From Austropuccinia psidii (taxonomy: Eukaryota > Basidiomycota > Pucciniomycetes > Pucciniales > Sphaerophragmiaceae), in NCBI GenBank assembly GCA_023105745.1, contig JALGQZ010000011.1, positions 44,298,698 to 44,362,697 of the forward strand: a stretch of DNA of 64,000 nucleotides, written 5' to 3'. Positions 22,425 to 33,344 of this stretch are shown here, piece after piece. The translations under genes were made by a program, and so were the position numbers. The notes under the pieces were generated by a model. The model had not been told where the DNA came from, searched no databases, and saw nothing but the letters and a program-made list of their open reading frames with translations. Within the stretch, counting starts at the first letter, position 1; the number at the start of each line of letters is the position of its first letter.

Positions 22425-23838
22425 TCTCAGCCTGTGACTCAAAACCAGAGCACAAGCATGACAGCCAAATACCATAAATCAATGGTATAGCGAAGATACC
22501 ACCAAAACATGGAGCTGAGAAATATAAGCTCAAAAGTTATCAAAAGAAAGGGAAAGCTTACCCCTTTCCAAATAAACAAGTCCCATCACCATAGGACAAA
22601 GAATAACAAAGTTATTCCTGCTCAAAGTTGTTGCTGAGCATAGCCCTTAATTTTCACCTCTCATCTGAAATACAGATTAAGATGCTTAACCACATTCAAT
22701 GGGTATTCAAAATGAAGCTCCAAGTCAGGGCTATCCAATGGTACCATCCAAACTGAGCTAGCACCAGTATTACAGGGGTTATGGCCAAATTCAGGCCAAA
22801 TAAGGGTGAATAAAATATTCAGCTCTCATCTAACCTATACAGTTTTAGTGTGAGATACCTAACGTGGGGTCTTTTTGGACAGGGCGAAATCAGGGCTATC
22901 TGTTGGTGCCATTCATTTCCCCATACACTATGTAGAACAAAAGCCATAAGGCAAACAAGGACAATACAGCTTTTTGCCTAAAACACGCATATGTACAAGG
23001 GTCTTGTGCATGACATAGCTTTGCCATATTTAGAAATAAACATATCAAATAAGGTACCATTGTGTAGAACACATACAGGGCTAAAGACAGAACCAAATTT
23101 GAGGTTGACATCTCAAAAATTGACAACATTATGCCTGTTTTAAGGTCAAAATCCCTCAGTATGGCCAATACAGCCTTACCATGGGATAATATCCCATAAT
23201 AATGATTATGAGGTTTCAAACAGAGGAAGAAGCTTTTTTTACTTCAATACTGGGGTCCAATACAGGTTCTGTAAAGTATTCTACGTGTCATACACATCAG
23301 AATCAGGCTGTGTGGTCCCCAGATGAAAATTTTCACCATGTATTGGTGAAAACTGCCCAGATGTGGTTGCAAAACAAAATCTGAGCCCAATACAGGATAT
23401 ACAGGCCTTTTGAAAACCACAAGCTTGTCCTTGAGACTGAAAATACTTCACTTCCTCTACATGACAAGGTCTAACAGCCTTTTCACCCCATTTCAGGATA
23501 AAAGGAGGCCTTTTCACTGCCAGAAAAGCAATTCCCATCCTTCTCTTAAATTCCTACATAGTACAACTGTCAAAAATAGTTATACTCTGAAAATAAACAG
23601 GTTGTACTTTAAGCTTAAGTATTGTAGCTCTTATTATAGTAATCCAGCTGGTAAGACTGCACCCAGGGCTTTCAGCAGCACTCACCACCACTATGATATT
23701 ATAGTAAAGCCCTTAATATCTCAATTTAATCATTTATTATTACAAATAAACTCTTTATAAGCTATTTTCACCATGTCACGGTCATAGTTAAAGCTGTAAA
23801 TACTATTCTACACCTTTTATCATAGACTCAGCCTGACA
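22425..23838 (+). repeat. Solo LTR inserted in E3 RT, 1414 bp
   Basis: Starts TCTCAGCCTGTGACTC (canonical TGTCAG with G to C at position 2) and ends CTCAGCCTGACA. Flanked by a perfect five-base duplication TGCCA (22420-22424 and 23839-23843). It belongs to the same LTR family as the E3 and E5 LTRs but lies in the opposite orientation to E3. No internal region is present, so it arose by LTR-LTR recombination after insertion. Frames inside (for example 23202-23760) are LTR noise. Confidence 0.93.
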
Positions 23839-23843
23839 TGCCA

Positions 23844-24601
23844 ATAGTTCTTTTTTGGCCAAAATTGCACTTCTTAAGCTAAAGTTTAAAATTAATGGGT
23901 GTACATTTACTTAAAAATCTGTCTATTTACTGTACATGGTCTTCCCGTTTCTCTGAGTATATAATGATATAATCAATATATACCATCATCCAGCCTTCCA
24001 ACATTGTTTCTTGAAATATTTTTTCCATCATCCTTTGGAATTGGGCTGGGACACGTTTGATGGCAAATGGCATCCTGGTGTACTCATATATTCCCATATG
24101 ACATATGATTCTGAGTAATTTCGTGGAGTTTGGTTTAACTCCATTCTGGTGAAAGCCTTTCATAAAATCCATCTTAGTTATGTATTCAGCGCTTGCCAGC
24201 TTGTCTAGGGCATGAGGGATCCTTGGTATAGGGTACCTATCAGCTTCTGTGTAGTTATTCAAGGCTCTGAAATCCCCACACAACCTAGATTTTCCATCAT
24301 TCCAAGTGATAAGGACAGGAGTGATGATTTCCACTATTTCATTGTGTCCTATCCTCCTGATAATAGCCATATCTACGAGCTCATTGATGTGTTTTTCAAT
24401 TTTCTTCCTAGTTTCCAGGATTTCTGGATAAGAGGGTCTTCTGAGAATGGGCAGATAAGGTCTTTCCCCATCTAGATATAGTTCTATATCATGACTTCTG
24501 ATCTTGCACAAAGGTTCTTCACCAATGGAAAATGCTGATCCATTTTTCCTCAGTCTTTTCAGTAAACTGAGTTTTTGTTTACTGGTGAGGTTAGCACTCA
24601 A
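23844..24601 (-). pseudogene. E3 pol: reverse transcriptase fingers and palm, catalytic site lost
   Basis: 224 open codons from 24601 to 23927 align with the RT of E2 (RRPSYPEILETRKKIEKHI, TPVLITWNDGKSRLCGDFRA, YPIPRIPHALDKL, MKGFHQN). The YxDD box reads YIDY: the second catalytic Asp codon is TAT at 23971-23969, so the enzyme is dead. A TAA follows at 23929-23927, after which RT thumb residues continue for about 80 bases up to the solo LTR. The nominal start is not a true start; the frame is degenerate upstream. Confidence 0.9.
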
Positions 24602-24649
24602 TTGTCCCTCTTTGAATTAATTCAGAAATTCTTCTACAGGGTCTTGGTT

Positions 24650-25050
24650 AGACATATGGTATATATCAAGTGAAAATTTATTTTCCTTATTTTTACCTAT
24701 GGTAATGTGCTTTATTTTTACTATTGTAAATTCCAATGCCATACATCCTTTGATATTCTGTTCCCAGTAAGAATCCTTGGATGTGAGCATATTCAAGCAC
24801 TATAAAATCTGGGTTGAGTCTGATATTAACTTTCCTATGGGGTATGATTATCTCTTTGCTAATGGTTCCAATGGCTTTCATCTTCCCTGATGATCTTCTA
24901 AGGCACTTTGCCTTGGTTGGAAAGAGTTGCTTCTCCTAATTTGGGAAGCGGCTGGCCAGGTATTCTCTGGCCACTATTGAGCAGTGTGAACCACTATTAA
25001 TTATAACTGGGTGTTGCAAATTTTCAATACAAACAGTCATCTGTTTGTCT
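24650..25050 (-). pseudogene. E3 protease, active-site Asp changed
   Basis: The minus strand encodes VCIENLQHPVIINSGSHCSI. The retropepsin D-S/T-G box has become N-S-G (codon AAT at 24998-24996, one G-to-A change from GAT). Downstream the frame at 24881-24693 holds KEIIIPHRKVNIRLNP and GFLLGTEYQRMYGI, the equivalent of FILGNDYLSIYGI in E2. Short frame shifts separate the parts. Inactive. Confidence 0.8.
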
Positions 25051-26650
25051 GTCCCATATATATATGCCAGTCCCTAGTTGGTATTACTAGGAAGGTCTGT
25101 GCATCTTGTGTGTGTTTACGCAAGTTTTGATTTGAAGTATCATGTGGCATTCCTGCTTCCAGCTGTATATCCTAAATTTCTAGTGGTGTTTTGTCTTGGA
25201 ACTCCATTAGAAATTCCTCTTTTGCATTTTTGTCATCATCAGAGTCTTTTATGATGACATCCCCCAAAGAGTCAGATTTAGAATCCTCTGCTGGGCATTA
25301 TTCCTCTGGGACTTGTTCAATGGCATATAACTTTTTCTTTTCCTTTGGACAGTTGTTAGAATAGTGGTCTGTTGATTCACAATTGTGACTAGAGTTTTTC
25401 TTCTTGGTCACTCCTGACACTATTTCTTTGGGTTTGTCTTTCATTTCCACTCTGAAAGGTTGTTTTTTCTTTGAAACTAATGCTGTTGTATGGGGAATAT
25501 TTCCCTATATTTGTCCTTTTCCCCTACATATTGTATTTTATTGGAAACATCATCTAGAGTGCAACTCTGGTTGCATCTGCATTTTATTGCATGCTATAGT
25601 TCTCCTGGAATCTTTTTCAATAGTTTGTGAGTCCTTATTCTAATTGTTTTTGAGGATCAATGGCTTTAAGTCTTTTAGACTTTCTAAGACACCACTCATA
25701 TGGAGCTTTTTCCACAGAGTACTTGTAATTTTCAAATGACATGATATTTTGCCCTATCCAGGTACCATTGCTGTACTTCTTGATCATTCTTCCCTGGACT
25801 TCCTTCACTTATGTGTACCAAATACTAACATGGCCTCTGAATGGTTTATTTAATCTAGCAGTAATCCAGTAATCTGGTATTCTTGGTACATCAATGAAGA
25901 GTCCATTAATATAATCAATGAACTCCATGTGATCATATTCTCCTACACCAGAGAGCTTTGGCCAGATTTAGGCCTCTGGAATCTTTTTCAGTGCTTCCTT
26001 CTCTGAATAAGGCATTTTATCTCCATCTTGGTATTGAGATGGGGATCTTGCCTTATTATCCAACAAGACATCTTGTTTGATGTTTTCTTGGTACAGATTA
26101 TCCAAAGCATGGCATTGTGGTTCAGGCTTCATGTTTTGGTAGACATCAAACAATTTTTTTATGTCTTTCTCCAAATAATCTCTGTACCTCTTGCAGTTCT
26201 ATTGCTCTTCAAAAGACTTTATTTAGTCCTTTATTGGTTTATTCAGAGGCTTTGCTTAATTTAGCACAGCTCTCTTGGATGGCTTCTATTGTTTCTTCTT
26301 GTAAGGTTGTCAATTCCTTCAACCTTAGATGGCTCCTATGGAGTTCATAAAACTTCTCTTGAGTTTTTACTTCCAATTGGGATATTTTTAACCACAGTTG
26401 ATTACTGTTCAAGTTACTCTCAGGTGTAACAACATTGTGTTCATTCTGAGTGGGGTTAATATTTCTATCAATAGGGCTACTGATTATAGAAGTATTTACA
26501 ACTATTTAAGGCTCTTGTGTACTTCCTTCACTAAGTCCAATAGCATCTGGATAATTGGGTATGACTCTCTCTACCTGCTTCTGAAAGAAGTCTTGTTTTT
26601 CCCTTTGTATCCTTGTCTTCTCCTGGAAACTACCTGGAATTGTGAAGAAT
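25051..26650 (-). pseudogene. E3 gag: capsid and nucleocapsid region, degenerate
   Basis: In fragments: a coiled-coil part (26174-25968, DIKKLFDVYQNMKPEPQ), a capsid-like part at about 25960-25860 (GEYDHMEFIDYINGLFID, matching GEYDHMSFIKTI of E2), a basic segment and a zinc knuckle at about 25395-25350 reading SHNCESTDHYSNNC, in which the first Cys is Ser. Many in-frame stops. It would once have formed the capsid shell and packaged RNA. Confidence 0.8.
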
Positions 26651-27221
26651 GAGAGCTCTTGGCACTGATCTGCTGGTCCCTGAATGGTTTGAAGACACTG
26701 AAGGGTTGGGTTTGTCTACTCCTTGTGAGCCTGAAGGAATCAGAGTAGGCTCTGTCTGGTTCAATTGTTCTTCTGAAGCTTTAATAGTGGCATTATTTTC
26801 CCTTATCCTGTTTGCCCTCTCCTCCAGAAGTTTGAGCTTCCTGTTGGGATTCCATCCTTTGTTTTTTACCATAAGATCTTTGAAGGGTATCTCTTTGAGA
26901 TGTATCTTCTGGAAACTTGCTCCAAGTTCTTCCCAGTATGATGCTATTCTGAACCTCTTGTTGTCCATGCACCTTTGGAATAAGTCTTTGAGGAGTTGGT
27001 GGAGCTGAAGAACTTGATCCATATTCTTCCAGTCCTCTTTTTTTAGGTTTCTGTTGCATTGAAAGGGTAATGGCACAGTGGGTATTATTTTGCTCAGTGT
27101 CTTTCCATCCACTATTGTGTCCAAGGTGGCCAGTTCCTGGTCTTCTGGTTCTGAACAGTCCTTGTCTGTCCTCTGGCTGGTTCCTTGGGATTCCAAAATT
27201 CCTGAGGTGTACAGGGGACAT
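26651..27221 (-). pseudogene. E3 gag N-terminal region with two long overlapping frames
   Basis: Frame A starts at the ATG at 27221 (MSPVHLRNFGIPRNQ) and is open for 142 codons to 26793. After two stops it continues with EPDRAYSDSFRLTRSRQ, in the frame of the coiled-coil part, so I take frame A as gag. Frame B starts at 27196 and is open for 188 codons to 26630 (with HQLLKDLFQRC and KGWNPNRKLKLLEE). Both frames are recognisable in E5 as well. No known domain is recognised in either. Confidence 0.7.
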
Positions 27222-28157
27222 ATTAGTGTCTTTGAGCAGAAAAAAACTTTATGATCATAGGGTATCTACCTTTGAATGTGCCTTGTAAAAAAAATTATAC
27301 TTCTTTGGGCAATTTTACTTTAGAAGTTACAACTGGGCTAATTACTGTAATCTTCCTCGTAAAAGCTATCAATGTTGGTTTACCTTTCATGGAAGCAGAG
27401 TTTTGTGGTTTTCATTTCCTCTGAGTGCCTATTGGTGTCCACCTTTTGGTGGTGATGAGGCCTTCATTGTGCCTTTTCCCTTCTGATTCTGAAGGTGCCA
27501 CTTGTGTATTTCCTTGTGACTTGGTTTCAAGTGGGATGAAATTTTCTTCCTCTGAATTAAAGGAAATGAGGTTTTATGTCAGTTAAGACTTCTTGAAATT
27601 CTATTTCAATGTCTGAGAATTGTCTCTGGGAAATATATTACTATATTGTACCCTTGTATTATGAGTTATAATTGAGCTTATCAATTATATGTCAAACGTC
27701 CTGTAAGGTGGCTTGATGGTATTCATTTTGTATCCCAATATCTCACTCCTTAACTTGTAATAAACAGGTGTAATCTTATAAGTGGTTCTGTAATGGACAA
27801 TTGAAATTATCAATGTGTCCAACTATGCCTGTGAAGCTGTTATTTACAGTAAAGAAATGCTCTCTTTTTTAAAAAAAGGATGTATTAAAGTTTTTTAAGT
27901 GTTGTGATCTCAGAAGAACACCCAAAATAGCCTGTGGTCATTAAGCTATAATCAAACCATGTAAAAGAGCAAAAACAAAGCACAGTGGTATAGGTTCATA
28001 TACCACTCAAAATTATCAATATCATTTAAAATTTAATATATTATTTATTTTCTTTATGGATTTTTATTCCTAAAAAGAATAAAAAGCCATGATTAAAGAA
28101 TAAAACTAAGGAAAAGCTCACTTTGTATGTCAAAAATAGTCCAAAAAAGTTTAAAAA
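27222..28157 (-). other. E3 leader between primer site and gag
   Basis: About 930 bases without a full gene. A short protein-like frame (about 27550-27380, ETKSQGNTQVAPSESEGKRH) has a counterpart in E5 (KSQGNPPVTPSNTEH). The rest is AT-rich. Confidence 0.6.
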
Positions 28158-28173
28158 CATGGCTAGGCCCCCA
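28158..28173 (-). other. E3 primer-binding site
   Basis: Minus strand TGGGGGCCTAGCCATG, starting three bases after the LTR end. One base different from the site in E2 and E5. Confidence 0.72.
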
Positions 28174-28176
28174 AAA

Positions 28177-29577
28177 TGTCAGGCTGAGTCTATGATGAAG
28201 TAGTAATAATAGTATTTCCAACTTTAGATACGACTGTGAAACAGATAATTATTATTAAAAAAAATCGAATAATAGTATAAGGGCTTTACTATTGTGGAAT
28301 AGTGGTGGTGAGCAATGTTGAAAGCCCTGGGTGCAGTTTTACCAGCTGGGTTACTATAATAAGAACTAAAATACACTAAGAGTTAAGGTATACCTGATTA
28401 TTCTCCAAGAGTATAGCTTTTTTTGACAGCTGTACTATGTAGTAATTCAAGAGAAGGATGGGGATTCCTTTTGAGGCAGAGAAAAGGCTTCCTTTTATCC
28501 TGAAATGGGGTGGAAAGGTCCTCTAGCCCAACCAAAGAGAGCAAGTGAAGATTTTTCACTTCTGAGTGCTGGCTTGTGGGTTGCACAAGGCCTGTATACT
28601 TTTTATTGGGCTTAGATGTGGTTTTGAAACCACATCTGGGCAGTTTTTCCCAATACAGGGTGAACATTTTTATCTGAGGACCACACAGCCCTCTCTTGAA
28701 ATGTATGACATGTACAAGGCTGTATGGGGCCTGGGTATTGAATGAACTATGATCATTTGAAGTATAAAAAAGCTTCTTTGTCTATTTTACACCTCAGAAT
28801 CAAAGTTATGGAAATGTATCCCATAGTAAAGGTGTATTGGCCCAACTGTGGGATTTTATCCTTAAAACTTCCATACCATTGTCTGTTTTGAGATATTGAG
28901 CTCAACAATGGTTTATTAAGTATCCCTGGATGAGATATACACAATGGTACCTCATTTGGTATGTGTATCATTCAATATGGCAAAGTGATGTCATATTTAA
29001 TTTTAGTTATCCAGATATATAATTTTCTCAGAATCTGTATGGAAGTTTTTGCCCCATGACCTTTGCTATAGATTAGATATGGGGAAATGGATGGCACCAT
29101 CAGATATCCCTGATTGTGCTCTTTCCAAAATAACCCCACTTTAGCTATATCAAAGTAAAACTGTAGAAGTTAGATGAGAGGTGATTAATTTATTCACCCT
29201 TATGTGACCTTATTTTGTGCATACCTTATGTATTTTGGGTGCTAGCTCAATTCTGCTAGTACCATTGAATATTCCTGACCTAGAGCTTCAATTTGAATAC
29301 CAATCTTCTGTGGTTAATCCTCTTCCTCTGGATTTCAGATAAAAGGTAAAAATTAAAGTTTATGCTCAGCAACTTCTTTGAGCAGGGATAAGTTTGTTAT
29401 TCTTTTTCCTATGATGATGGGACTTTTATTTTTGGAAAAGGGTGTTTTTCCTCTTTCCTCACATACCTTTTGAGCTGGTTTGGCTCAGCTCCATGTTTTG
29501 GTGGTATTTTGCTCTACCATTAGTTTATGGTAATTGGCTCTCATGCTTGTGCTCTGGGTTTGAGTCACAGGCTGACA
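28177..29577 (-). repeat. E3 5' LTR, 1401 bp
   Basis: On the plus strand it starts TGTCAGGCTGAGTC and ends CACAGGCTGACA, the exact reverse arrangement of the solo LTRs (TGTCAGCCTGTG to CTCAGCCTGACA). The right flanking bases are GAACT. Small frames such as 28753-28971 are discussed under findings. Confidence 0.9.
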
Positions 29578-30770
29578 GAACTCATTTTAATATTGATTGT
29601 GGCCCATTTGTGTATTCAAAATATACCTCAAGGATCACTAATATTAGAAGACTAACAATTCTCCTTTTTGAATATTATTTCTCAATTATAATAATTTTCT
29701 TGAAACTAATACTAATAATAAAACTACTTTATCTTTGGAAATAAGAATACTTCCTCCATAAAATGTTTTCAGATACCACTTTGATATCAGTACTAATTTT
29801 ATCAATAATACTGAGCTTCTGAGAAAGGCTAATAAGATCTAAACAGCCATTATAATACTATTATTTAGCCTTATTAAGGTACTGACCTTTTCAAAACTAA
29901 ACCACTACTAATACTCCCCATATCTTTCTAGTTGGAGGATGTTTTTGATCCTGGACAGTGGGAAATTTCTCCATGATTATTGAAACAATAAGGAAGAGAG
30001 GCCCTCTATTAATATATTTTGACTCTCCTAAGAGGCATTTAAAACCAGGGTCTTAGAAAAAATAAGACTTGAAAGCTGTTAGTTGGTGTGACATGTAGGT
30101 TTAGTGTAGCGACATGAGAGGGGCTTCAAGTCCTGACCAATCAGATTAAGATCTCATTTAAATTATAAATTCTTTGAGTGTGCACCTCAGACTATCCTAA
30201 TTCTTACAAATGAGATGGTTCTTTGACAGCTTTGTTATGTGTTTTCTGAAAGAATGTCTCTAGTGATTATTTCCCTGTCAAACAAATATGAGATAATTGA
30301 GATAATTTGGCTAGTGAAAGCTTCTATTTGTGTATCAAGCAGAGGAAAGCCATTTTCTGGCAAGTGAACTTATTTCTAGTCATGTGAAATCATTGAGAAA
30401 ATTTAGCTGGTGATTCTTTTTTTTGGAAGTAGAAAAGGTGAGTAAAACATAAAATATTTTGTTTATCTCACAGGCATTAAGTTTTAAAAAAGGTGAGGAA
30501 AGTATTGATTTCAATTTTCTTGGTTCTTTTATTTCTTATTTCAATTTCTGATACAAATCCTTGAGATATGTTTGTTGGTGCGTTTATTTCAGGATGGCAT
30601 AATTTCATGCAGAGATTGAATTATTTTATTCAATTTTACATGTGTTATTATGACAAAAATGAAAGCTTATCCTTGGAAAATCCATTTTAATTTTTGTTTA
30701 ATAGCCTTGAATAATTTCATTCAATTGAATAGAGAAGGGAGAAATAGAATTGTTATTCTATTTCTCCATC
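29578..30770 (-). repeat. Relic A: degenerate E1-type LTR, reverse orientation
   Basis: Aligns in reverse with the E1 LTR. The degenerate TATA region at 30001-30030 (TTTTGACTCTCCTAAGAGGC) matches the complement of 10442-10470, and the AATAGCCTT-AATTTCA stretch near 30705 matches the LTR start region near 9555. E3 inserted into it, so its other part lies left of the window. No gene. Confidence 0.6.
30738..30767. repeat. Perfect 13-bp inverted repeat with a 4-base loop
   Basis: GGAGAAATAGAAT, loop TGTT, ATTCTATTTCTCC. It lies at the boundary between relics A and B. Confidence 0.9.
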
Positions 30771-30773
30771 TGC

Positions 30774-31843
30774 TATGGGAACCCGTTTTGGTGTGGGATG
30801 GGATAAGGCAGTACCTGGAGGGTGAAATTATTGGTAAGTCTGTTTTAAATTTCAGAATTGTCCAATAACCATTGGTTCTAAGGTGTCTCAGCTTTCCCTC
30901 TAAGGAATACTTAATAGTAAGCCTACAGAAAATCAAAAAATAAAATAATATTTGTGGCTTTAGAATATAAAGAAGACTTATCAGTAGTCTCTAAATCAGA
31001 TCTATAAATAGCACCAATGTCAAAAATCTGATTTAAAACTAAAATTTTTAACAAATTAAAACTTACATTTTCTGCTATAAGAATAATAATAATTTTTTAA
31101 CACAAATAATTAAACTACCAGACTTGATACTGAGAATAGTTCTTCAATAAACGTTTATACTATGGTTTTTTGTCATTACTACCGTATTTCAATAATAATA
31201 AGCTTCTGAGAAAGGCCAAAGAGCTTCAAACCACAGTTATACTACTATTCCTCACTGATACTAAGCTACTGAGATTTTCACCAAAGCTGTACTAATATTC
31301 TTTACTACTGCTAAGATACTGAGCAAGGATATTGAGCTTTGTACTACAGCTATACAACTATTCTTCAGCACTACTAAGCTACTGAGCTTTTCATGACTAA
31401 ACTGCTACTACTACTCTTGATATCCTGCTAGTTCAGGGAGGGTTGTGATCCTTGATAGTGTGAAATTGTTCCATTGTTGTGTGGAAATATGAGGGGGAGA
31501 ATAGCTCTATTTATACCTTTTGGGCCTTCATAGATATTTTAAAAGCAGGGTACTCACAATAATCATAGTTGAGATGTTTTAGCTGGTTAGACATGGAGTT
31601 TTGGTTTAGAAACATTTTTGCTTAGAGAATTTGGCTGGTGGTCTTTTTTTCTTTTAAGAATCATGTGATGTGTTTGTGATAATTTGACTAGTGATAGTTT
31701 CTTTTTGCCATGAAAGTGGAGAAAATACAGGTTCTGACAATTGGCCTTTCTTCTAGTCATATCAAATATTTAAGAGAATTTAGCTGGTCACATGTTTCTT
31801 TTTGGTGACTTTGTTCTGTGTTTGCTGAGAGAATTTGGCTGAT
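30774..31843 (-). repeat. Relic B: degenerate E1-type LTR, reverse orientation, cut by E5
   Basis: Starts with a mutated version of the complement of the E1 LTR end. Shared blocks include GGATAAGGCAGTACCTGGAG, the ACCATTGG/CCAAGGGTG region, TGTGGCTTTA and CAGTAGTCTCT. It carries a reverse TATA box at 31508-31515. E5 inserted at its right edge. I could not recognise the remaining part to the right of E5. No gene. Confidence 0.65.
31508..31515 (-). promoter_or_regulatory. TATA box of LTR relic B
   Basis: Minus-strand TATAAATA followed by GAGC and a purine/pyrimidine context like that at 50468. Probably inactive given the state of the LTR. Confidence 0.5.
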
Positions 31844-32157
31844 TGTGATGCTGAGTCTATGATGAAGTGGTAATAAATGAACTTAAAGCTTTAAATCTGA
31901 CTTTTACACGTATAATCAATATAAAAGAAATGTTTTGATTGATAGTATAAGGGCCTTACTATGGAAATAGTGATGGTGAGCACTGTTGAAATCCCTGGGT
32001 GCAGTCTTACCAGCTGGGTGACTATATTAAGAACTACAATACACTAGATAAAGGTTTACCTAATTCTTTTCCAAGAGTATAGCTGTTTTTGACAGTTGGA
32101 CTATGTAGGAACTCAAGAGCAGGGTGGGTATTCCTTTCCTGGAAGAGAAAGCGCCTC
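31844..32157 (-). repeat. E5 3' LTR, outer piece
   Basis: Starts TGTGATGCTGAGTCTATGAT, matching TGTCAGGCTGAGTCTATGAT of the E3 LTR with two changes, and runs to the E4 insertion site. Confidence 0.85.
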
Positions 32158-32882
32158 TGTCACAGGGGCTCTTCTAAGTGAAGAGGGCCTGGCACTCAGT
32201 GAACAGACTTACTTATGGAGGGCTCAGAATAAAATAATCAATGATAAGAGTAGTGGAGTAAAAGGATAAATTCCTAGTCATAAAATAATAAGCATAAAAG
32301 ATATGAAAGAAAAAACAAAAGCAATAATAAAGAGCCAACCACAAATAATCCTGTACCACTGTTTCAACCTGTTCAAAAAACAGAAAAGGATTAATAAAGG
32401 ATATGGCCACCAGGACTCTACTGAACAGGTGAGGGAAGGCAAAGACTAACTTAATAATTAATAAAATAATATTTCTTAATGAGAAATAAAATAATATTAA
32501 CTAATAAATCCAATATTTTAATTAACTGGGGAAAAAAACCCCAGGTGGGTGAAAAGGGGGCTGGTATATGTGAAAAAGTGCCAGCCTGGTGTTTGAGTGC
32601 TGAGAAACCATGACTGTATGATTGAGGAACCTGTATTTGAGATATAAAACTGTATAGGTGTATCCAATACAGTTATTTGAATCAATACAGGTATTTGCGC
32701 CTGTATTGAGGAAAGGCCTGTATTTGGTGAATCCTGTATTTGGGTTTTGCCTGTATTGAGCTGTATTGAGGATTGGAACTGTATTTGGTGAATCTTCCAT
32801 GAAACCCCTTGCTGATTAGGTGTTGGAAGATTCTCCATTAGTAATGAGTGGTAATGCCCTACCTGTCTCCATGGCTGTGACA
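32158..32882 (-). repeat. E4 3' LTR, 725 bp
   Basis: Starts TGTCACAGGGGC and ends GGCTGTGACA on the plus strand (terminal inverted TGTCAC/GTGACA). About 98% identical to its partner. Includes a cluster of CTGTATT motifs (about 32628-32795). Confidence 0.95.
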
Positions 32883-32895
32883 TTATCCCCCTCTT
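32883..32895 (-). other. E4 polypurine tract
   Basis: Minus strand AAGAGGGGGATAA immediately before the 3' LTR start. Confidence 0.85.
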
Positions 32896-33344
32896 GAAAG
32901 TGGTGAGCTCTGAGCACCATAAAAGTAATGACTCTTGATAAGATCAACTGATTTGTTCTTTCCCCCAATTCCCAATTTTCATCTCCCAAAGTTCCTCTTC
33001 ATAAACCATAATTTCAACCCCTTTCAGCTTCATAACTTGTAGTTCCTTCTTCTTTGTCTTGATTCTGATTCTTCTTCACTTCATAACTGTCTTCAATTCA
33101 AAAACATTTTCTGCTATTTCTTTTATCTTCTTCTCATTGCATAGCTCTTCACTCATTTTGTCTTGAGTCCTCATGGCTTATGATAAAAAAAATGATTTCC
33201 AATCCATGTCCTAAGAACCCACTGCCATTCCATTAATTTTTTCTTCATTTGGAGATTGGGCCAACTTGTCCTTTTTTCTTGCTTGGAACATTTCAGAAGT
33301 CCTTGAATTGTGCCCCAAAATTGTTGTTTTATGAGGTTTTTTGT

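Larger units (their letters stand above)
22161..29577 (-). mobile_element. E3: older, interrupted Ty3/Gypsy element (5' LTR to RNase H start)
   Basis: Reading the minus strand: 5' LTR 29577-28177, primer site, leader, degenerate gag, nucleocapsid, protease, RT, connection and the start of RNase H (84 bp stranded at 11451-11534). It is interrupted by a solo LTR (22425-23838), by E2 (11535-22160) and by E1. The rest of RNase H, integrase and the 3' LTR should lie left of the window beyond E1. Many stops, shifts and lost catalytic residues show that it is old and dead. E5 is a close relative. Confidence 0.88.

Noticed and set aside
23410..23760. 116-codon plus-strand frame
   Set aside because: Lies within the solo LTR; no protein-like pattern shared in the partner at 43506.
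32522..32883. LTR frames repeated at 32518-32883 and 40737-41057
   Set aside because: Copies of the same LTR; the peptide repeats come from the CTGTATT cluster and no gene is indicated.
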